64,000 nt of DNA from an uncultured Alphaproteobacteria bacterium (GCA_902628835.1 CACOPD010000005.1:23761-87760); one strand, 5' to 3'; positions 18,917-28,854 are shown, counted from the first letter of the stretch. The notes: generated from the sequence alone by a model not told the origin. Numbers and translations are program-made.

Positions 18917-19801
18917 ATGAGTCATACAAGAGCTAACATACTCATGTTAATTGCCTCGCTTATATGGGGAACAGCTTTTGTCAGCCAAACTACTGGAATG
19001 GGAGCCATAGGTCCTTTTACTTTTAGCTTTGGAAGATTCTTTTTTGCTTTTTTAACAGTAATTCCATTTGCGATTTATCTAGAACAACAAAATATTGTTA
19101 AAATATTAAGTGATAGAAAAAAAGTTTATCTTTGTTTAGCAACAGGTTTTTTTCTTTTTGGTGGTATGGGTCTTCAACAGTACGCTTTACAAAAATCATT
19201 AATATCAAATGCTGCTTTTCTTAGCACTCTTTACGTTCCCTTTGTTGGTATAATTTCAAGATTCATAATTAAAAAACAGGTACACTGGATTATCTGGATT
19301 GCCATTTTACTTTGTTTGTATGGATCATATCTTTTATCCTCTAATCAATCAGTTGAGATTCAACAATCAGATTCACTTTTGTTTATTGCTGCTTTGTTTT
19401 TTGCCTTACATATTATTTGTATTGATATTTTTATGAAAGAACTCAATAGTCCTTTTTTATTTGGAAGTATTCAATACTTTATTGTTTTTGTCTTATCTAT
19501 GATCTTGGCTTTCATTTGGGAGGAGCCAAAACTCTCAAATATGCAAATTGAATGGTTTGAAATTTTGTATACAGGTATTTTTTCAGCTGGTATTGGATAT
19601 ACACTTCAAATTATTGCTCAACATAAAGCTAACCCTGCTCCAGCTGCTATTATTTTATCAATGGAGTCAGTCTTTGCAGCTATAGCAGGTTGGATACTTT
19701 TAAATCAAGTTTTAGACACACAAAAAATACTTGGATGCCTTGCAATATTTGTTGGAGTCATTATAGTACAACTAGTACCAATAATAATTAAACAAAAATG
19801 A
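18917..19801 (+). CDS. EamA/DMT-family transporter
   Basis: A 294-residue transporter with about ten membrane segments. The N-terminal LIASLIWGTAFVSQ and second-half SMESVFAAIAGWILLNQ (with a conserved Glu) are the EamA repeat hallmarks. The substrate is unknown. It overlaps the downstream PfkB kinase gene by 4 bases (ATGA), so the two are translationally coupled, which hints at a nucleoside or related metabolite. It starts 21 bases after the YejA-like gene. Confidence 0.85.
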   Translation: MSHTRANILMLIASLIWGTAFVSQTTGMGAIGPFTFSFGRFFFAFLTVIPFAIYLEQQNIVKILSDRKKVYLCLATGFFLFGGMGLQQYALQKSLISNAAFLSTLYVPFVGIISRFIIKKQVHWIIWIAILLCLYGSYLLSSNQSVEIQQSDSLLFIAALFFALHIICIDIFMKELNSPFLFGSIQYFIVFVLSMILAFIWEEPKLSNMQIEWFEILYTGIFSAGIGYTLQIIAQHKANPAPAAIILSMESVFAAIAGWILLNQVLDTQKILGCLAIFVGVIIVQLVPIIIKQK

Positions 19802-20772
19802 ATGATAAATTAGACGTAGTTGGAATTGGAAATGCTATGGTAGATGCCATAATTCCTTCCAATCAAAGTGAGATTGAAAAGCATGAAATTAACAGAGATT
19901 CTATGAATCTTATTGATGAAAACTTAAAAAATAATTTGCATGAAAGTTATTCCATCAGGGAAATGGCTGGTGGTGGTTCCCTTGGTAACTCCATGTTTGG
20001 GATTACCTCGTTTGGTGGCAATGGAAGTTTTATTGGAAAAATTAAAAATGATGAAGTTGGAATTTTTCTTCAAAAGGATATGGTCAGAGAAGGTTTACAA
20101 TTTCCTTTAGGTTTCACTTCACCAGATATTTCTACAGGATGTTGTACAATTTTTGTTGAGGAAGATGGGACAAGAACAATGTGTACTTTTCTAGGCGCAG
20201 GCACTTTAATTGGACCAGATGATATTAATGATCAGCACATAAAAAATCATAAAATAGCTTATCTTGAAGGTTACTTATGGGATAATGAAAATGCAAAAAA
20301 AGCTATGAAGAAAATGGTTGATATTTGTAAAGCAGATAATCAGCAAATTGCTTTTACTTTGTCTGATTTATTTTGTGTTGATAGGCATAGAGATTCTTTC
20401 AAAGAATTAATTGAGAATGATGTAGATATTCTTTTTGCTAACGAAGATGAGATTAAAGCTCAGTCTGAAGAAACCAACTTTGACAAAGCTATTGAATATG
20501 CAAAATCATTAAGAATGACAGTGGCAATTACAAGAGCAGAGAAGGGGTCAGTTATTGTAGAAAAAGATAACGTAATTGAGATTAATCCAATTCAAGTAGA
20601 CAAAGTTGTTGATACGACAGGAGCGGGTGATCTATATGCAGCTGGATTTTTGTTTGGCACTGCTCGGGGTAAAGATATTTCGACTTGTGGAAATTACGCA
20701 AGTATTGCTGCTGCAGAAATAATTTCTCATTATGGTGCAAGACCTTTAGTGAAATTATCTAATTTAATTTAG
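19798..20772 (+). CDS. PfkB-family kinase, adenosine-kinase-like
   Basis: A 324-residue carbohydrate/nucleoside kinase. The N-terminal GIGNAMVDAI, the GGGSLGNSM turn near residue 58, and the catalytic DTTGAGDLYAAGF near residues 271-283 (with the catalytic Asp) are present. The overall layout and length fit the adenosine kinase branch rather than ribokinase. The convergent adenosine deaminase gene overlaps it by 14 bases, consistent with adenosine handling. A sugar substrate is not excluded. Confidence 0.85.
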   Translation: MNDKLDVVGIGNAMVDAIIPSNQSEIEKHEINRDSMNLIDENLKNNLHESYSIREMAGGGSLGNSMFGITSFGGNGSFIGKIKNDEVGIFLQKDMVREGLQFPLGFTSPDISTGCCTIFVEEDGTRTMCTFLGAGTLIGPDDINDQHIKNHKIAYLEGYLWDNENAKKAMKKMVDICKADNQQIAFTLSDLFCVDRHRDSFKELIENDVDILFANEDEIKAQSEETNFDKAIEYAKSLRMTVAITRAEKGSVIVEKDNVIEINPIQVDKVVDTTGAGDLYAAGFLFGTARGKDISTCGNYASIAAAEIISHYGARPLVKLSNLI

Positions 20773-21739
20773 CTAATAACTTATTTTTATTTTCTTCATC
20801 GCAAAAAGAATATTTAATTGCGTTATGAGTAAGTGAGGTTAGTTCTTTTTCATTTAAACCTAAATCTTCCATAACTTTGTATTCACCGTTAATTGTTGCG
20901 TTGAAAAAAGGAGGATCATCAGAATTGACCGTTACTTTTACTCCTTGATCAAATAATGTTTTCACGGGATGATCTACATAATCTTCATAAATTTTGGTTG
21001 CAATATTACTTGTTGGACAAGTTTCTAGAATAATATCTTTATCAATTATTTCTTTGACTAAATCAGGATCCTCTATTGATCGGACTCCGTGACCTAATCT
21101 TGTTGGATGCAAAAGGTTAATAGCATTTCTTATATTTACAGGACCATCCCATTCACCTGCATGAACGGTAATTGGAAAATTTTCTTTTTTTAACATATCA
21201 AATGTTTCAACAAATAAGTTTGGAGGAAAATGTAATTCATCCCCAGCCAAACCAAAACCAACTAAACAAGGATGAGGATTATTTAAAACTTCCTCTGCAG
21301 TTCTTTGTACTGACTCTGGTCCTAAATGTCTGATCCCATTCATTATATAACGTGAAACAATTCCAAAATCCTTTTCAGCTTTTTTAGAAGCTTCATAGAC
21401 TCCTTCAATAAAAGAATGATAAGTCATGCCTTTTTCTTTAGCATGAGTTGAGGAAATCATCGCTTCGACATAAAGAACATTACTTGTGGCACAATCTTTT
21501 AAATACTCATACGTTAATTCAAAATAATCTTCTGGAGTATGTATGACAGAAGTAACAATGTCATATTTTTTTATAAAATCATAAAAATCATCCCATTGGT
21601 ATGCATATTTTGAACCAAACATTTCTTCAGGTATTTCATGATTGTTTCGTTTGGCAAATTTTTTACATAAATCTGGTGTTATAGTTGCCTCTAAATGAAC
21701 ATGAATTTCTGCTTTTTTGACTGAATTAAAAATATTCAT
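20759..21739 (-). CDS. Adenosine deaminase
   Basis: About 326 residues. The metal ligands and catalytic residues of the family are visible: AEIHVHLEA near the start, TVHAGEWDG, LGHGVRS and NSDDPPFF. It converts adenosine (or a related aminopurine) to inosine, which PunA at 33052 can then split. I chose the ATG at 21739, because the longer frame from 21778 adds 13 hydrophobic residues before the conserved start and overlaps the divergent peptidase gene. Related enzymes deaminate adenine, but the neighbouring adenosine-kinase-like gene favours adenosine. Confidence 0.87.
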   Translation of the reverse strand: MNIFNSVKKAEIHVHLEATITPDLCKKFAKRNNHEIPEEMFGSKYAYQWDDFYDFIKKYDIVTSVIHTPEDYFELTYEYLKDCATSNVLYVEAMISSTHAKEKGMTYHSFIEGVYEASKKAEKDFGIVSRYIMNGIRHLGPESVQRTAEEVLNNPHPCLVGFGLAGDELHFPPNLFVETFDMLKKENFPITVHAGEWDGPVNIRNAINLLHPTRLGHGVRSIEDPDLVKEIIDKDIILETCPTSNIATKIYEDYVDHPVKTLFDQGVKVTVNSDDPPFFNATINGEYKVMEDLGLNEKELTSLTHNAIKYSFCDEENKNKLLAKLN

Positions 21740-21768
21740 ATAAATAAAATTACCTATATAATAATAAC

Positions 21769-22680
21769 ATGGAAGCAAGAATAAATAGAAGAAACTTTAT
21801 TGTTGGAGCAAGTTGTTCTTTATGTGGTTCTGTGATTTTACCTTCCTGCACGCAAGTTCCACTTACAAACAGAAATCAACTAAATTTATATGATAGCAAC
21901 TTACCTATAATTTTAATGGGTGGTGGTGTCCTTGGTACTCCAAAAATTTATCCTAATGAAAGATCTTTAAATCAAGAAGTTGAAAAAACATATTCAAGAT
22001 TTTTATCAAAAGCTAAAGAAGATAAAATTCTTTTAGATAACACTGATGAGTCAAAAAAAATTGAGGGAATTGGAAAAGAAATTTATAACTCTCTAGATAC
22101 ATATTACCTTAATAAGCGTGAAAAAAATCCAGTAGAAAATTTCAATTGGCAATTTGCTTTAATTGAATCTGATACAAAAAATGCATGGTGTATGCCTGGT
22201 GGAAAAATTGCTTTCTACACTGGTATACTTCCAGTCTGTAAAAATGATGATGGAATTGCAGCAGTCATGGGGCATGAAATTGCACATGCATTTGCTAGAC
22301 ACACTGTTGAAAAATTAACACAAGCATCTATGATGCAAATGGCAACAATTGGAATATCTCGAAGTAAATATGCAGAACTTCTTAATAAGTCTTTTAGAGT
22401 AGGAAATGTAGGAGGCAATGTTTACAATTCAGTTGTCAAATATGGTATTTTTCTTCCATTTAGTAGAAAAATGGAAAGTGAAGCTGATTATTTAGGCATG
22501 GGATTTATGAATCTTGCTGGATTTAATATTAAGGAACCTGCTAAACTATGGCAGAGAATGATGGCTGACCAAGAAGGAAGGATGCCCGAATTTATGGGAT
22601 CGCATCCAAGTCCTGATAATAGATCTAAAAAATTTCTCGAGTGGGAAAGTGAAATTTTGGATAAATTTCCTCGTGTTTAA
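21769..22680 (+). CDS. M48-family metallopeptidase, exported and probably lipid-anchored
   Basis: A 303-residue zinc peptidase. The active site HEIAHAFARH lies near residues 165-174 and the third ligand Glu is in KMESEADYLG near 237. The N-terminus has RRNFIVGAS, a twin-arginine-like start, then a hydrophobic run and LPSC near residues 23-26, a lipobox. It is therefore likely an envelope protein that degrades misfolded periplasmic or membrane proteins, like LoiP/BepA relatives. It has no C-terminal TPR domain. Followed by fbpC after 21 bases. Confidence 0.87.
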   Translation: MEARINRRNFIVGASCSLCGSVILPSCTQVPLTNRNQLNLYDSNLPIILMGGGVLGTPKIYPNERSLNQEVEKTYSRFLSKAKEDKILLDNTDESKKIEGIGKEIYNSLDTYYLNKREKNPVENFNWQFALIESDTKNAWCMPGGKIAFYTGILPVCKNDDGIAAVMGHEIAHAFARHTVEKLTQASMMQMATIGISRSKYAELLNKSFRVGNVGGNVYNSVVKYGIFLPFSRKMESEADYLGMGFMNLAGFNIKEPAKLWQRMMADQEGRMPEFMGSHPSPDNRSKKFLEWESEILDKFPRV

Positions 22681-22701
22681 TTTATAGTGTTTTAATTATT
22701 T

Positions 22702-23748
22702 ATGTCTGCTGTAGAAATCACAAATTTAAGCCACACAATAGGTAATAAAGAAATTTTAAGAAATATAAACTTTACTCTAAGCAAAGATAGTATCTCGTGT
22801 ATTTTAGGGCCCTCAGGAAGTGGTAAAACTTCACTCCTTAAATTAATTGCTGGTTTAGAAAGAGTACAAAACGGTAGTATAAAAATAAACAGTAAAGAAG
22901 TAAGTAGCAAATCTAAACATTTACCTACAGAAAAAAGAAATATTGGTTTTCTATTTCAAGATTATGCACTGTTTCCCCATCTAACAGTTAAACAAAATTT
23001 GGAATATCCTGTTAATTATAAAACTTCACCTCATACTATTGGAGATATAATTAAATTAATAAAACTTCCAAATTCACTTAATAAGTATCCTCATGAATTA
23101 AGTGGGGGTGAGCAACAAAGAGTTGCTTTAGCAAGATCAATTATTTCAAACCCTGATATTCTTTTATTAGATGAACCTTTTTCAAGTTTAGATTTAAATT
23201 TAAGAGAGGATGTAAGAGATGACACCTTACATTTACTTCAAAAATCAAATGTCTCAGTAATTATTGTTACTCATGATCCATTTGAAGCAATGTTTATTTC
23301 TAATCAAATTAATATTATGGATACAACTGGTAGAATAGTCCAATCAGGTAGTCCGGCAGAATTATATAATAATCCGGCTAATTCTTACGTAGCTGAATTC
23401 TTTGGAGAAACAAATAGATTTGAAGGTATAGTAAAAAATGCGCAAATTATTACACCTGTTGGCAAAATAAGTGCCCCAAAAGAATTAGAAAATAAAAATG
23501 TCAAAATTCATATTAGACCAAGAGGTATTAGATTAAACAAACAGCCTACTCCTGTGAATGGTATAAAAGGAACTGTTATGGCTTCAAAATTAATGGGTTC
23601 ATTTAGTTTTATTCATTTATCTGTTTTAGATAAAGATAATGAAATTGTTCACATTCATAGTCATATGCCTGCCGATTTTAATCCAAAACAATCATCTGCA
23701 GTAGAAATAGAGATTGATGAAAAACAAACATTTATTTTTCAAAATTAA
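22702..23748 (+). CDS. fbpC: Iron(III) ABC transporter ATPase
   Basis: A 348-residue ATPase of the ferric-iron/polyamine importer class. Walker A GPSGSGKTS, the signature LSGGEQQRVA, Walker B ILLLDEPFSSLD, and the switch THDPFEAM are all seen. A C-terminal regulatory region (IHIRPRGIRL) follows. It faces fbpB, overlapping it by 4 bases at the 3' ends, so the ATPase is transcribed apart from the permease and binding protein. The iron assignment comes from that neighbourhood and from FbpA. Confidence 0.88.
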   Translation: MSAVEITNLSHTIGNKEILRNINFTLSKDSISCILGPSGSGKTSLLKLIAGLERVQNGSIKINSKEVSSKSKHLPTEKRNIGFLFQDYALFPHLTVKQNLEYPVNYKTSPHTIGDIIKLIKLPNSLNKYPHELSGGEQQRVALARSIISNPDILLLDEPFSSLDLNLREDVRDDTLHLLQKSNVSVIIVTHDPFEAMFISNQINIMDTTGRIVQSGSPAELYNNPANSYVAEFFGETNRFEGIVKNAQIITPVGKISAPKELENKNVKIHIRPRGIRLNKQPTPVNGIKGTVMASKLMGSFSFIHLSVLDKDNEIVHIHSHMPADFNPKQSSAVEIEIDEKQTFIFQN

Positions 23749-25358
23749 CTACTTCTTTTCTTTTGAGAGACTCTTTGAAGTGTTGAGTTTAAAAAAATAA
23801 CCGGCCCAAGACCAACAATTATGATTATTAAAGCTGCAAAAGATGATTCCTGAAGAAGTTCATCTGATGCATATTGATATACATAAGTTGAAAGTGTTTC
23901 AAAATTAAAAGGCCTTAATAAAAGAGTTATTGGTAACTCTTTGAGAATATCGACAAAAACTAGAATACCTCCGATAAGAACATTGGTATAAATAAGTGGT
24001 AAAATAATTTTCCTTATGCTTTGATAAAAGCCTCTACCCATTGACGTTGATGCATCCATTGCATTTGGATGAACCTTAAGAATACCTGATCTAATAGCCG
24101 CATTACCAACTGCTAAAAATCTAGTTACATAAGCAAAAATTAAAACTATAAAACCACCTGCTACATAGCTTAAATGAAAATTTATTATACTATTTATCCA
24201 GCCAACAAAAATTACTATTCCTACTGCTAATATCGTTCCAGGTAATGCGTACCCGCATGAAGCTATAAAAATTAAAACTTTGTGAAAATTGTTTGATTTA
24301 TAGTTTGAAATTAGAATTAATAAAACAGAAGAAAGCATTACAAAAAAAGCACCTGCAGATGCTACTGAAATACTAGTCAGGGCAGTTTTAAATATTTCAG
24401 TAAAATTAATAATTGAAAATCCACTTAAAACAAAATTTAAGAGAATTAGAACTGGAACAATAAACCCTAGAAATATTGGTATAAAGCAAATTAAAAAACA
24501 GATTAATTTTTTAGAATTAGATAAGTTATCAGAAATCAACATATTTTGGCCACTGCTTAATTCATGGTATCTTTGTCTTCTTCTTGCTAGGTACTCAATT
24601 GTAAGCAGGATTACTACGAAGATAAAAAGTACTGATGAAATCTGAGATGCTCCTGACAAACTATTCATACCAAGCCAAACATTAAAAACACCGAGTGTTA
24701 GCGTCTCAAGAGCAAAATACTCAACTGTTCCAAAATCAGAGATTGTTTCCATTAAGACTAGTGCAAGTCCTGCAAATATTCCAGGTCGAGCCAATGGTAA
24801 AGCCACAGAAAAAAAACTATTGCGTCCATAAACTAAACTTGTTTGATAAAAAGATATAGGTACAGTTAAAAATGATGCACGTGTCATCATATATACATAA
24901 GGATAAAGAACGCATGACATTACTAACATTGCCCCACTCATGGACCTTATTTCTGGGAACCAATAATCTGATGAACTATTCCAATTAAATATTTCCCTAA
25001 GAGTTTTTTGAAATACGCCTGCATATTCTAAAAAATCTGTATACGTGTATGCGATTATGTATGCTGGAACAGCTGCTGGCAATAATAATGCCCATTCAAA
25101 TATCTTTTTTCCAAAAAAATTATATCTTGTTACAACCCAAGCAGAGGATATTCCAAATATTAAAGTCAATACCCCAACACCGAACATTAATACTAATGTA
25201 TTATAAACATACCTTGGCAGAACAGTTGAAAATAAATGAGGCCAAAGTGTTGTATCTCCTAAAAATGCAGAGAAGAAGACTGCAATAATAGGAGATATTA
25301 TAGCAAATGCTAAAAGAGTTGCTAAAGTTGAAGAGCTATTCCAGTTATACAAAATCAC
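23745..25358 (-). CDS. fbpB: Iron(III) ABC transporter permease (double-length)
   Basis: A 537-residue permease with about twelve membrane segments in two homologous halves, as in FbpB/SfuB. The two ATPase-contacting loops are visible: SFYQTSLVYGRNSF near residue 173 and PNAMDASTSMGRGFYQSI near 434. It lies 12 bases downstream of fbpA in a minus-strand operon and convergent with fbpC. Confidence 0.92.
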   Translation of the reverse strand: MILYNWNSSSTLATLLAFAIISPIIAVFFSAFLGDTTLWPHLFSTVLPRYVYNTLVLMFGVGVLTLIFGISSAWVVTRYNFFGKKIFEWALLLPAAVPAYIIAYTYTDFLEYAGVFQKTLREIFNWNSSSDYWFPEIRSMSGAMLVMSCVLYPYVYMMTRASFLTVPISFYQTSLVYGRNSFFSVALPLARPGIFAGLALVLMETISDFGTVEYFALETLTLGVFNVWLGMNSLSGASQISSVLFIFVVILLTIEYLARRRQRYHELSSGQNMLISDNLSNSKKLICFLICFIPIFLGFIVPVLILLNFVLSGFSIINFTEIFKTALTSISVASAGAFFVMLSSVLLILISNYKSNNFHKVLIFIASCGYALPGTILAVGIVIFVGWINSIINFHLSYVAGGFIVLIFAYVTRFLAVGNAAIRSGILKVHPNAMDASTSMGRGFYQSIRKIILPLIYTNVLIGGILVFVDILKELPITLLLRPFNFETLSTYVYQYASDELLQESSFAALIIIIVGLGPVIFLNSTLQRVSQKKRSS

Positions 25359-25370
25359 TGGTTTTATAAA

Positions 25371-26390
25371 CTACCAGCCAACTCTATCAATAATCTTTTG
25401 AGCTTCTGGTGCTAATTCTGCAATTTTTATAATTGGTAAGTTGTCTTCGCGAAACTCTCCCCAATTTTGTAATTCTTCACTAGGAGAAACTTTAGGGTTA
25501 ACAGGGTATTCAAAATTTATTTCACCATAAAGTTTTTGTGCTTTTTCACTTGTTAGAAACTCTAATAATGCAATAGCCTCTTTTTTATTTTTTGAATATT
25601 TTGCAACTCCTGCTCCCGAGATATTTACATGAGCTCCCCTATCTCCTTCTGCTTGATTTGGAAATATTAATCTGACATTTTCTACCCATTTCCTTTGTTC
25701 AGGATCTTCTGAAAATTTTAGTTTGCCATAATAGTAATTATTTATGATTGCTATTGAGCATTCGCCTTCATAAATTGCTTTTACTTGAGCCCTATCATTA
25801 CCTTGAGGTCTTTTGGCAAAATTTGATACTAGATTTCTTGCCCATTCCTCAGCTTTTTCTTTTCCATATTCTGCGAGAACTGAAGCCATAATACCTCTGT
25901 TGTAAACATGACTTCCAGGTCTAGTGCATATTTGGCCTTTCCACTTTGAATCAGCAAGATCTTCTAGCGTAGTTATATCTCCATCTTTTATTTTTTCATT
26001 ATCAACTACTATTACCCTAGCTCTTTTTGATAAACCAAACCAAGAATTATCGGGACTTCTTAAGTAAGATGGTATGTTGTTAATTAATTTTTTTGATTCT
26101 ATTGGTAAAAGTAGATCAAGATCATCATAAACATATAGCCTGCCTATATCGACAGTTAAAATTATATCTGCAGGACTATTCTCACCCTCAGCTTTAAGAC
26201 GTTGGGCTAAACCTTTTTTAGAGTAAACTACATTAGTTTTAATGCCAGTCTCTTGAGTAAACAATTCTAAAAATGGGTTAATAAGAAAAGGCTGTCTATG
26301 CGAATATATGTTTATTTCCTTAGCCATAATGTACGGTGTAAAGATGAAAGATATGGTTAAAAATATAAAACTTATAATATTAGTTTTCAT
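25371..26390 (-). CDS. fbpA: Iron(III)-binding periplasmic protein
   Basis: A 339-residue ferric-binding protein (FbpA/SfuC/FutA class). A signal peptide ending near IMAKE is followed by INIYSHRQPF, the usual first strand. The NNYYYGKL segment near residues 216-223 supplies the tyrosine pair that binds Fe(III). The C-terminal region PVNPKVSPS is also typical. Its start overlaps the end of the hydroxylase-like gene by 11 bases, so it is the third gene of a run starting with the DUF4856 protein. Confidence 0.93.
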   Translation of the reverse strand: MKTNIISFIFLTISFIFTPYIMAKEINIYSHRQPFLINPFLELFTQETGIKTNVVYSKKGLAQRLKAEGENSPADIILTVDIGRLYVYDDLDLLLPIESKKLINNIPSYLRSPDNSWFGLSKRARVIVVDNEKIKDGDITTLEDLADSKWKGQICTRPGSHVYNRGIMASVLAEYGKEKAEEWARNLVSNFAKRPQGNDRAQVKAIYEGECSIAIINNYYYGKLKFSEDPEQRKWVENVRLIFPNQAEGDRGAHVNISGAGVAKYSKNKKEAIALLEFLTSEKAQKLYGEINFEYPVNPKVSPSEELQNWGEFREDNLPIIKIAELAPEAQKIIDRVGW

Positions 26391-27390
26391 TCAAAATTCT
26401 CCCTTTGTTGTTATTTGATAAAAATTTATTCTTTAGTTTTTTAAAATTTTTAAAAATATAATTTTTAATTTCAATAAATGGATTTAAGTATAAATCTTTG
26501 AGATTGTGTGTTTCATCTTTTTGATTTTTTGAAATACCGAGTTCAAGTGTATCAAATTCTACTGAATGATGAAGTGAGCCAAATAACCAATCCCATATCG
26601 CAAGTGCTGCTCCAAAATTTTTATCATGATGTTCTCTTGCAATAGAGTGATGGAGCTGATGCTGTGCTGGTGAAATAAATATAAACTCTACCCATTTCCA
26701 GTATCGAATGCCTATATGTGAATGACGAAGATTAGATCCAAGTACATTGAATAAAAAAACAAAAATATTTACACCAAGAATTGTTAACAGATCAACATTA
26801 TTACCGAAAAGAAATATAAATGAAGAAATGCTAATAGCTTGTGTAAGTGAACTTCTTAATGAAAATATAATACCCTCCAAAGGATGTGTTCTAAATACTG
26901 TCATTGGAGTTAAAACTGTTGCTGAATGATGAACTTTATGAAGTGACCACAATATAGGCCATCTATGCATAAATCTATGAATAATATATTTACTAAAGTC
27001 ATCAATTGTAAATTGAAACGAAGTAAAAGAAATTATTACAATGATTGGCAATGTTTCCTTAAACATTCCAACACTGAGCCAATCGATAGAATGAAAATAA
27101 AAATATAGAGCAGTAGCAATTGTTAACTGAGTTATTAATAATGGAGAAATTATCATCATTATTAATTGATTAATAAAAAAAACTTTATAGTCTGATTTAG
27201 CCGACTTAGAAAAAAATATATTTTTATCAAATATTTTTTTTAGAGCTTTTTTAAATGATAGTCTTCTATTTAAAACAAACCAACCCAACGCAATGAATAT
27301 TGAAATAACTATATATGCTATGAAAACTCTTTTTTTAGGATCAATAAATTGATTGCCTATTTTTAAAAAATATTCGTTTAAAATTTCCAT
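26380..27390 (-). CDS. Fatty acid hydroxylase/sterol desaturase family membrane protein
   Basis: About 336 residues with several membrane segments. The histidine clusters of the non-heme di-iron family are present: HRFMHRW, SLHKVHHS, LRHSHIG and HQLHHSIAREHH. The family hydroxylates or desaturates lipids. I place the start at the ATG at 27390: the longer frame from 27426 would begin inside the terminator hairpin at 27400-27424. It sits between an iron-linked DUF4856 gene and fbpA, an iron-using enzyme inside an iron-uptake run. The true substrate is unknown. Confidence 0.85.
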   Translation of the reverse strand: MEILNEYFLKIGNQFIDPKKRVFIAYIVISIFIALGWFVLNRRLSFKKALKKIFDKNIFFSKSAKSDYKVFFINQLIMMIISPLLITQLTIATALYFYFHSIDWLSVGMFKETLPIIVIISFTSFQFTIDDFSKYIIHRFMHRWPILWSLHKVHHSATVLTPMTVFRTHPLEGIIFSLRSSLTQAISISSFIFLFGNNVDLLTILGVNIFVFLFNVLGSNLRHSHIGIRYWKWVEFIFISPAQHQLHHSIAREHHDKNFGAALAIWDWLFGSLHHSVEFDTLELGISKNQKDETHNLKDLYLNPFIEIKNYIFKNFKKLKNKFLSNNNKGRILNEN

Positions 27391-27399
27391 TCCATTAAA

Positions 27400-27424
27400 G
27401 GTGTGGCTTATTAAAAGCCACACC
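27400..27424 (-). terminator. Hairpin after the DUF4856 gene
   Basis: A 10-bp stem (GGTGTGGCTT / AAGCCACACC) with a 5-base loop. On the minus strand it begins 10 bases after the DUF4856 stop. The downstream T-run is weak (CCTTTAATGG), so it may be a leaky terminator or 3'-end stabiliser that lets some transcripts reach the hydroxylase, fbpA and fbpB. Confidence 0.7.
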
Positions 27425-27434
27425 AAATATAATA

Positions 27435-28814
27435 TTAGTCATTTTCTGCTGAGTCAGAACTTCCCATTGAACTTGCAAGTTCTTCCATAGCAGCTAATTG
27501 ATCATTTGCTCTCGCAACTACTCCAAATTCATCAACCATTAGTTTTTGAATTTTAATCATGTGAAGTTTAAATTCTCCCCAATCTTGAGCTTGATCTTTA
27601 ATGAAGTTACCATTTGAATCAACGCCTACAACTTGAGAAGCATTTAACAGAACTGGTCCAAAACCCATCATTCTATTCATCTTTTCTGCGGTTTCACCAA
27701 GATCTTCTGGTCCACATTGAAGTGCTAAAGCAAAGCCCTTAAGCTCTCCCCAATGTTTTGCATATTTTCTAAATGCATCTGTAGTATCACCATTTGCTTC
27801 CATAATTGTTTCAAGAGCCACAATGTCCTTATATGTAGAACCAGCATACTTGAACACAGACTCAGCAATAACTTTTTGCCAATTGTCTCTAATAGTATCT
27901 CTAGCTGCTAACATATCTGTTCTTTCAGCAAAGTTAAGGTTTCTTCCACCAGCATCTCTGATTACTTTTCTTCCATCAATAAATGCTTGGTTAACAGTAG
28001 CTAAGTAATTAGTCTTACCGCCTTTGTCATAACTTGATGCATAGTAAGCATGTGCGTATAACATCTCAGAATATAAATCTACAACACCATCACCATTATA
28101 ATCAGCGGCAGCTAAATCTTTCATTTTAGCAACATTGTAGTTTTGTTCTGCTGTTAGAGTTAAAGAGTGAGCTGGTGCACCCCAATAACCAAAGGCTTCA
28201 TCCCAACTGTGTTCTTTACCAGTATAGTATGCACCTTCTTTGTATGGTTTACGGTTTTCTTTTTGACCAATTTCCATTTTTTTACCAAGATAATTGTTTA
28301 CACCTTGGTTATAAAAAACAGCACCCATTGCAAACTTAGATATTAATTGAGTGTAATCAAATCCAGTTGCTGGATCAAAATCACCACCAATCTCACTAGC
28401 TTTCTGCATCATATGCTCAAGAGCTTCTGGTCCAGATAGTCCACCCCAGCCTGGAATAGCACCTTTGTACATTTTACCAGATAAGTTTCCGCTACCTATT
28501 TCTGAAACCATGGTTTGCATTACTGGAAAACCATCTTTTGATTTTGGAGCGATAATCTCTAAACCATCTTCTCCATTATAGTAAGCCATCATTTTATCAA
28601 GATCACCAGTTTTAACAAGTTTCTTCAAACTATCGTGTAAAACTTGTCTAGCCATTTGACCTGTATATTTTACTGAATTTGTTTCATCGCCATCATAACC
28701 TTTTAACGTAATTGGATATGGACCATAAATTTCTGGGCCATGACCATCTGCAAAAGATTTAGAAAAACTAAATGAGAAAACTAATGCAGTAGCAATCAGT
28801 AATATTTTTTTCAT
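27435..28814 (-). CDS. DUF4856 (imelysin-like) periplasmic protein
   Basis: A 459-residue secreted protein. The signal peptide runs to about residue 22 (FSFSKSFA), followed by YGPYPITLKGYDG. The KEHSWDEAFGYWG segment near residues 201-213 is the best landmark of the DUF4856 family, which resembles imelysin-type iron-regulated envelope proteins. The mature protein is rich in Asp, Asn and Gly and probably binds metal or an iron complex. It heads the minus-strand iron run and lies downstream of two ICE-like dyads and a structured leader. A lone molecular function has not been assigned to the family. Confidence 0.8.
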   Translation of the reverse strand: MKKILLIATALVFSFSFSKSFADGHGPEIYGPYPITLKGYDGDETNSVKYTGQMARQVLHDSLKKLVKTGDLDKMMAYYNGEDGLEIIAPKSKDGFPVMQTMVSEIGSGNLSGKMYKGAIPGWGGLSGPEALEHMMQKASEIGGDFDPATGFDYTQLISKFAMGAVFYNQGVNNYLGKKMEIGQKENRKPYKEGAYYTGKEHSWDEAFGYWGAPAHSLTLTAEQNYNVAKMKDLAAADYNGDGVVDLYSEMLYAHAYYASSYDKGGKTNYLATVNQAFIDGRKVIRDAGGRNLNFAERTDMLAARDTIRDNWQKVIAESVFKYAGSTYKDIVALETIMEANGDTTDAFRKYAKHWGELKGFALALQCGPEDLGETAEKMNRMMGFGPVLLNASQVVGVDSNGNFIKDQAQDWGEFKLHMIKIQKLMVDEFGVVARANDQLAAMEELASSMGSSDSAEND

Positions 28815-28854
28815 ATTTCTTTTCCTTAATTGTAAAATTTCTTAGTTTATGGTT

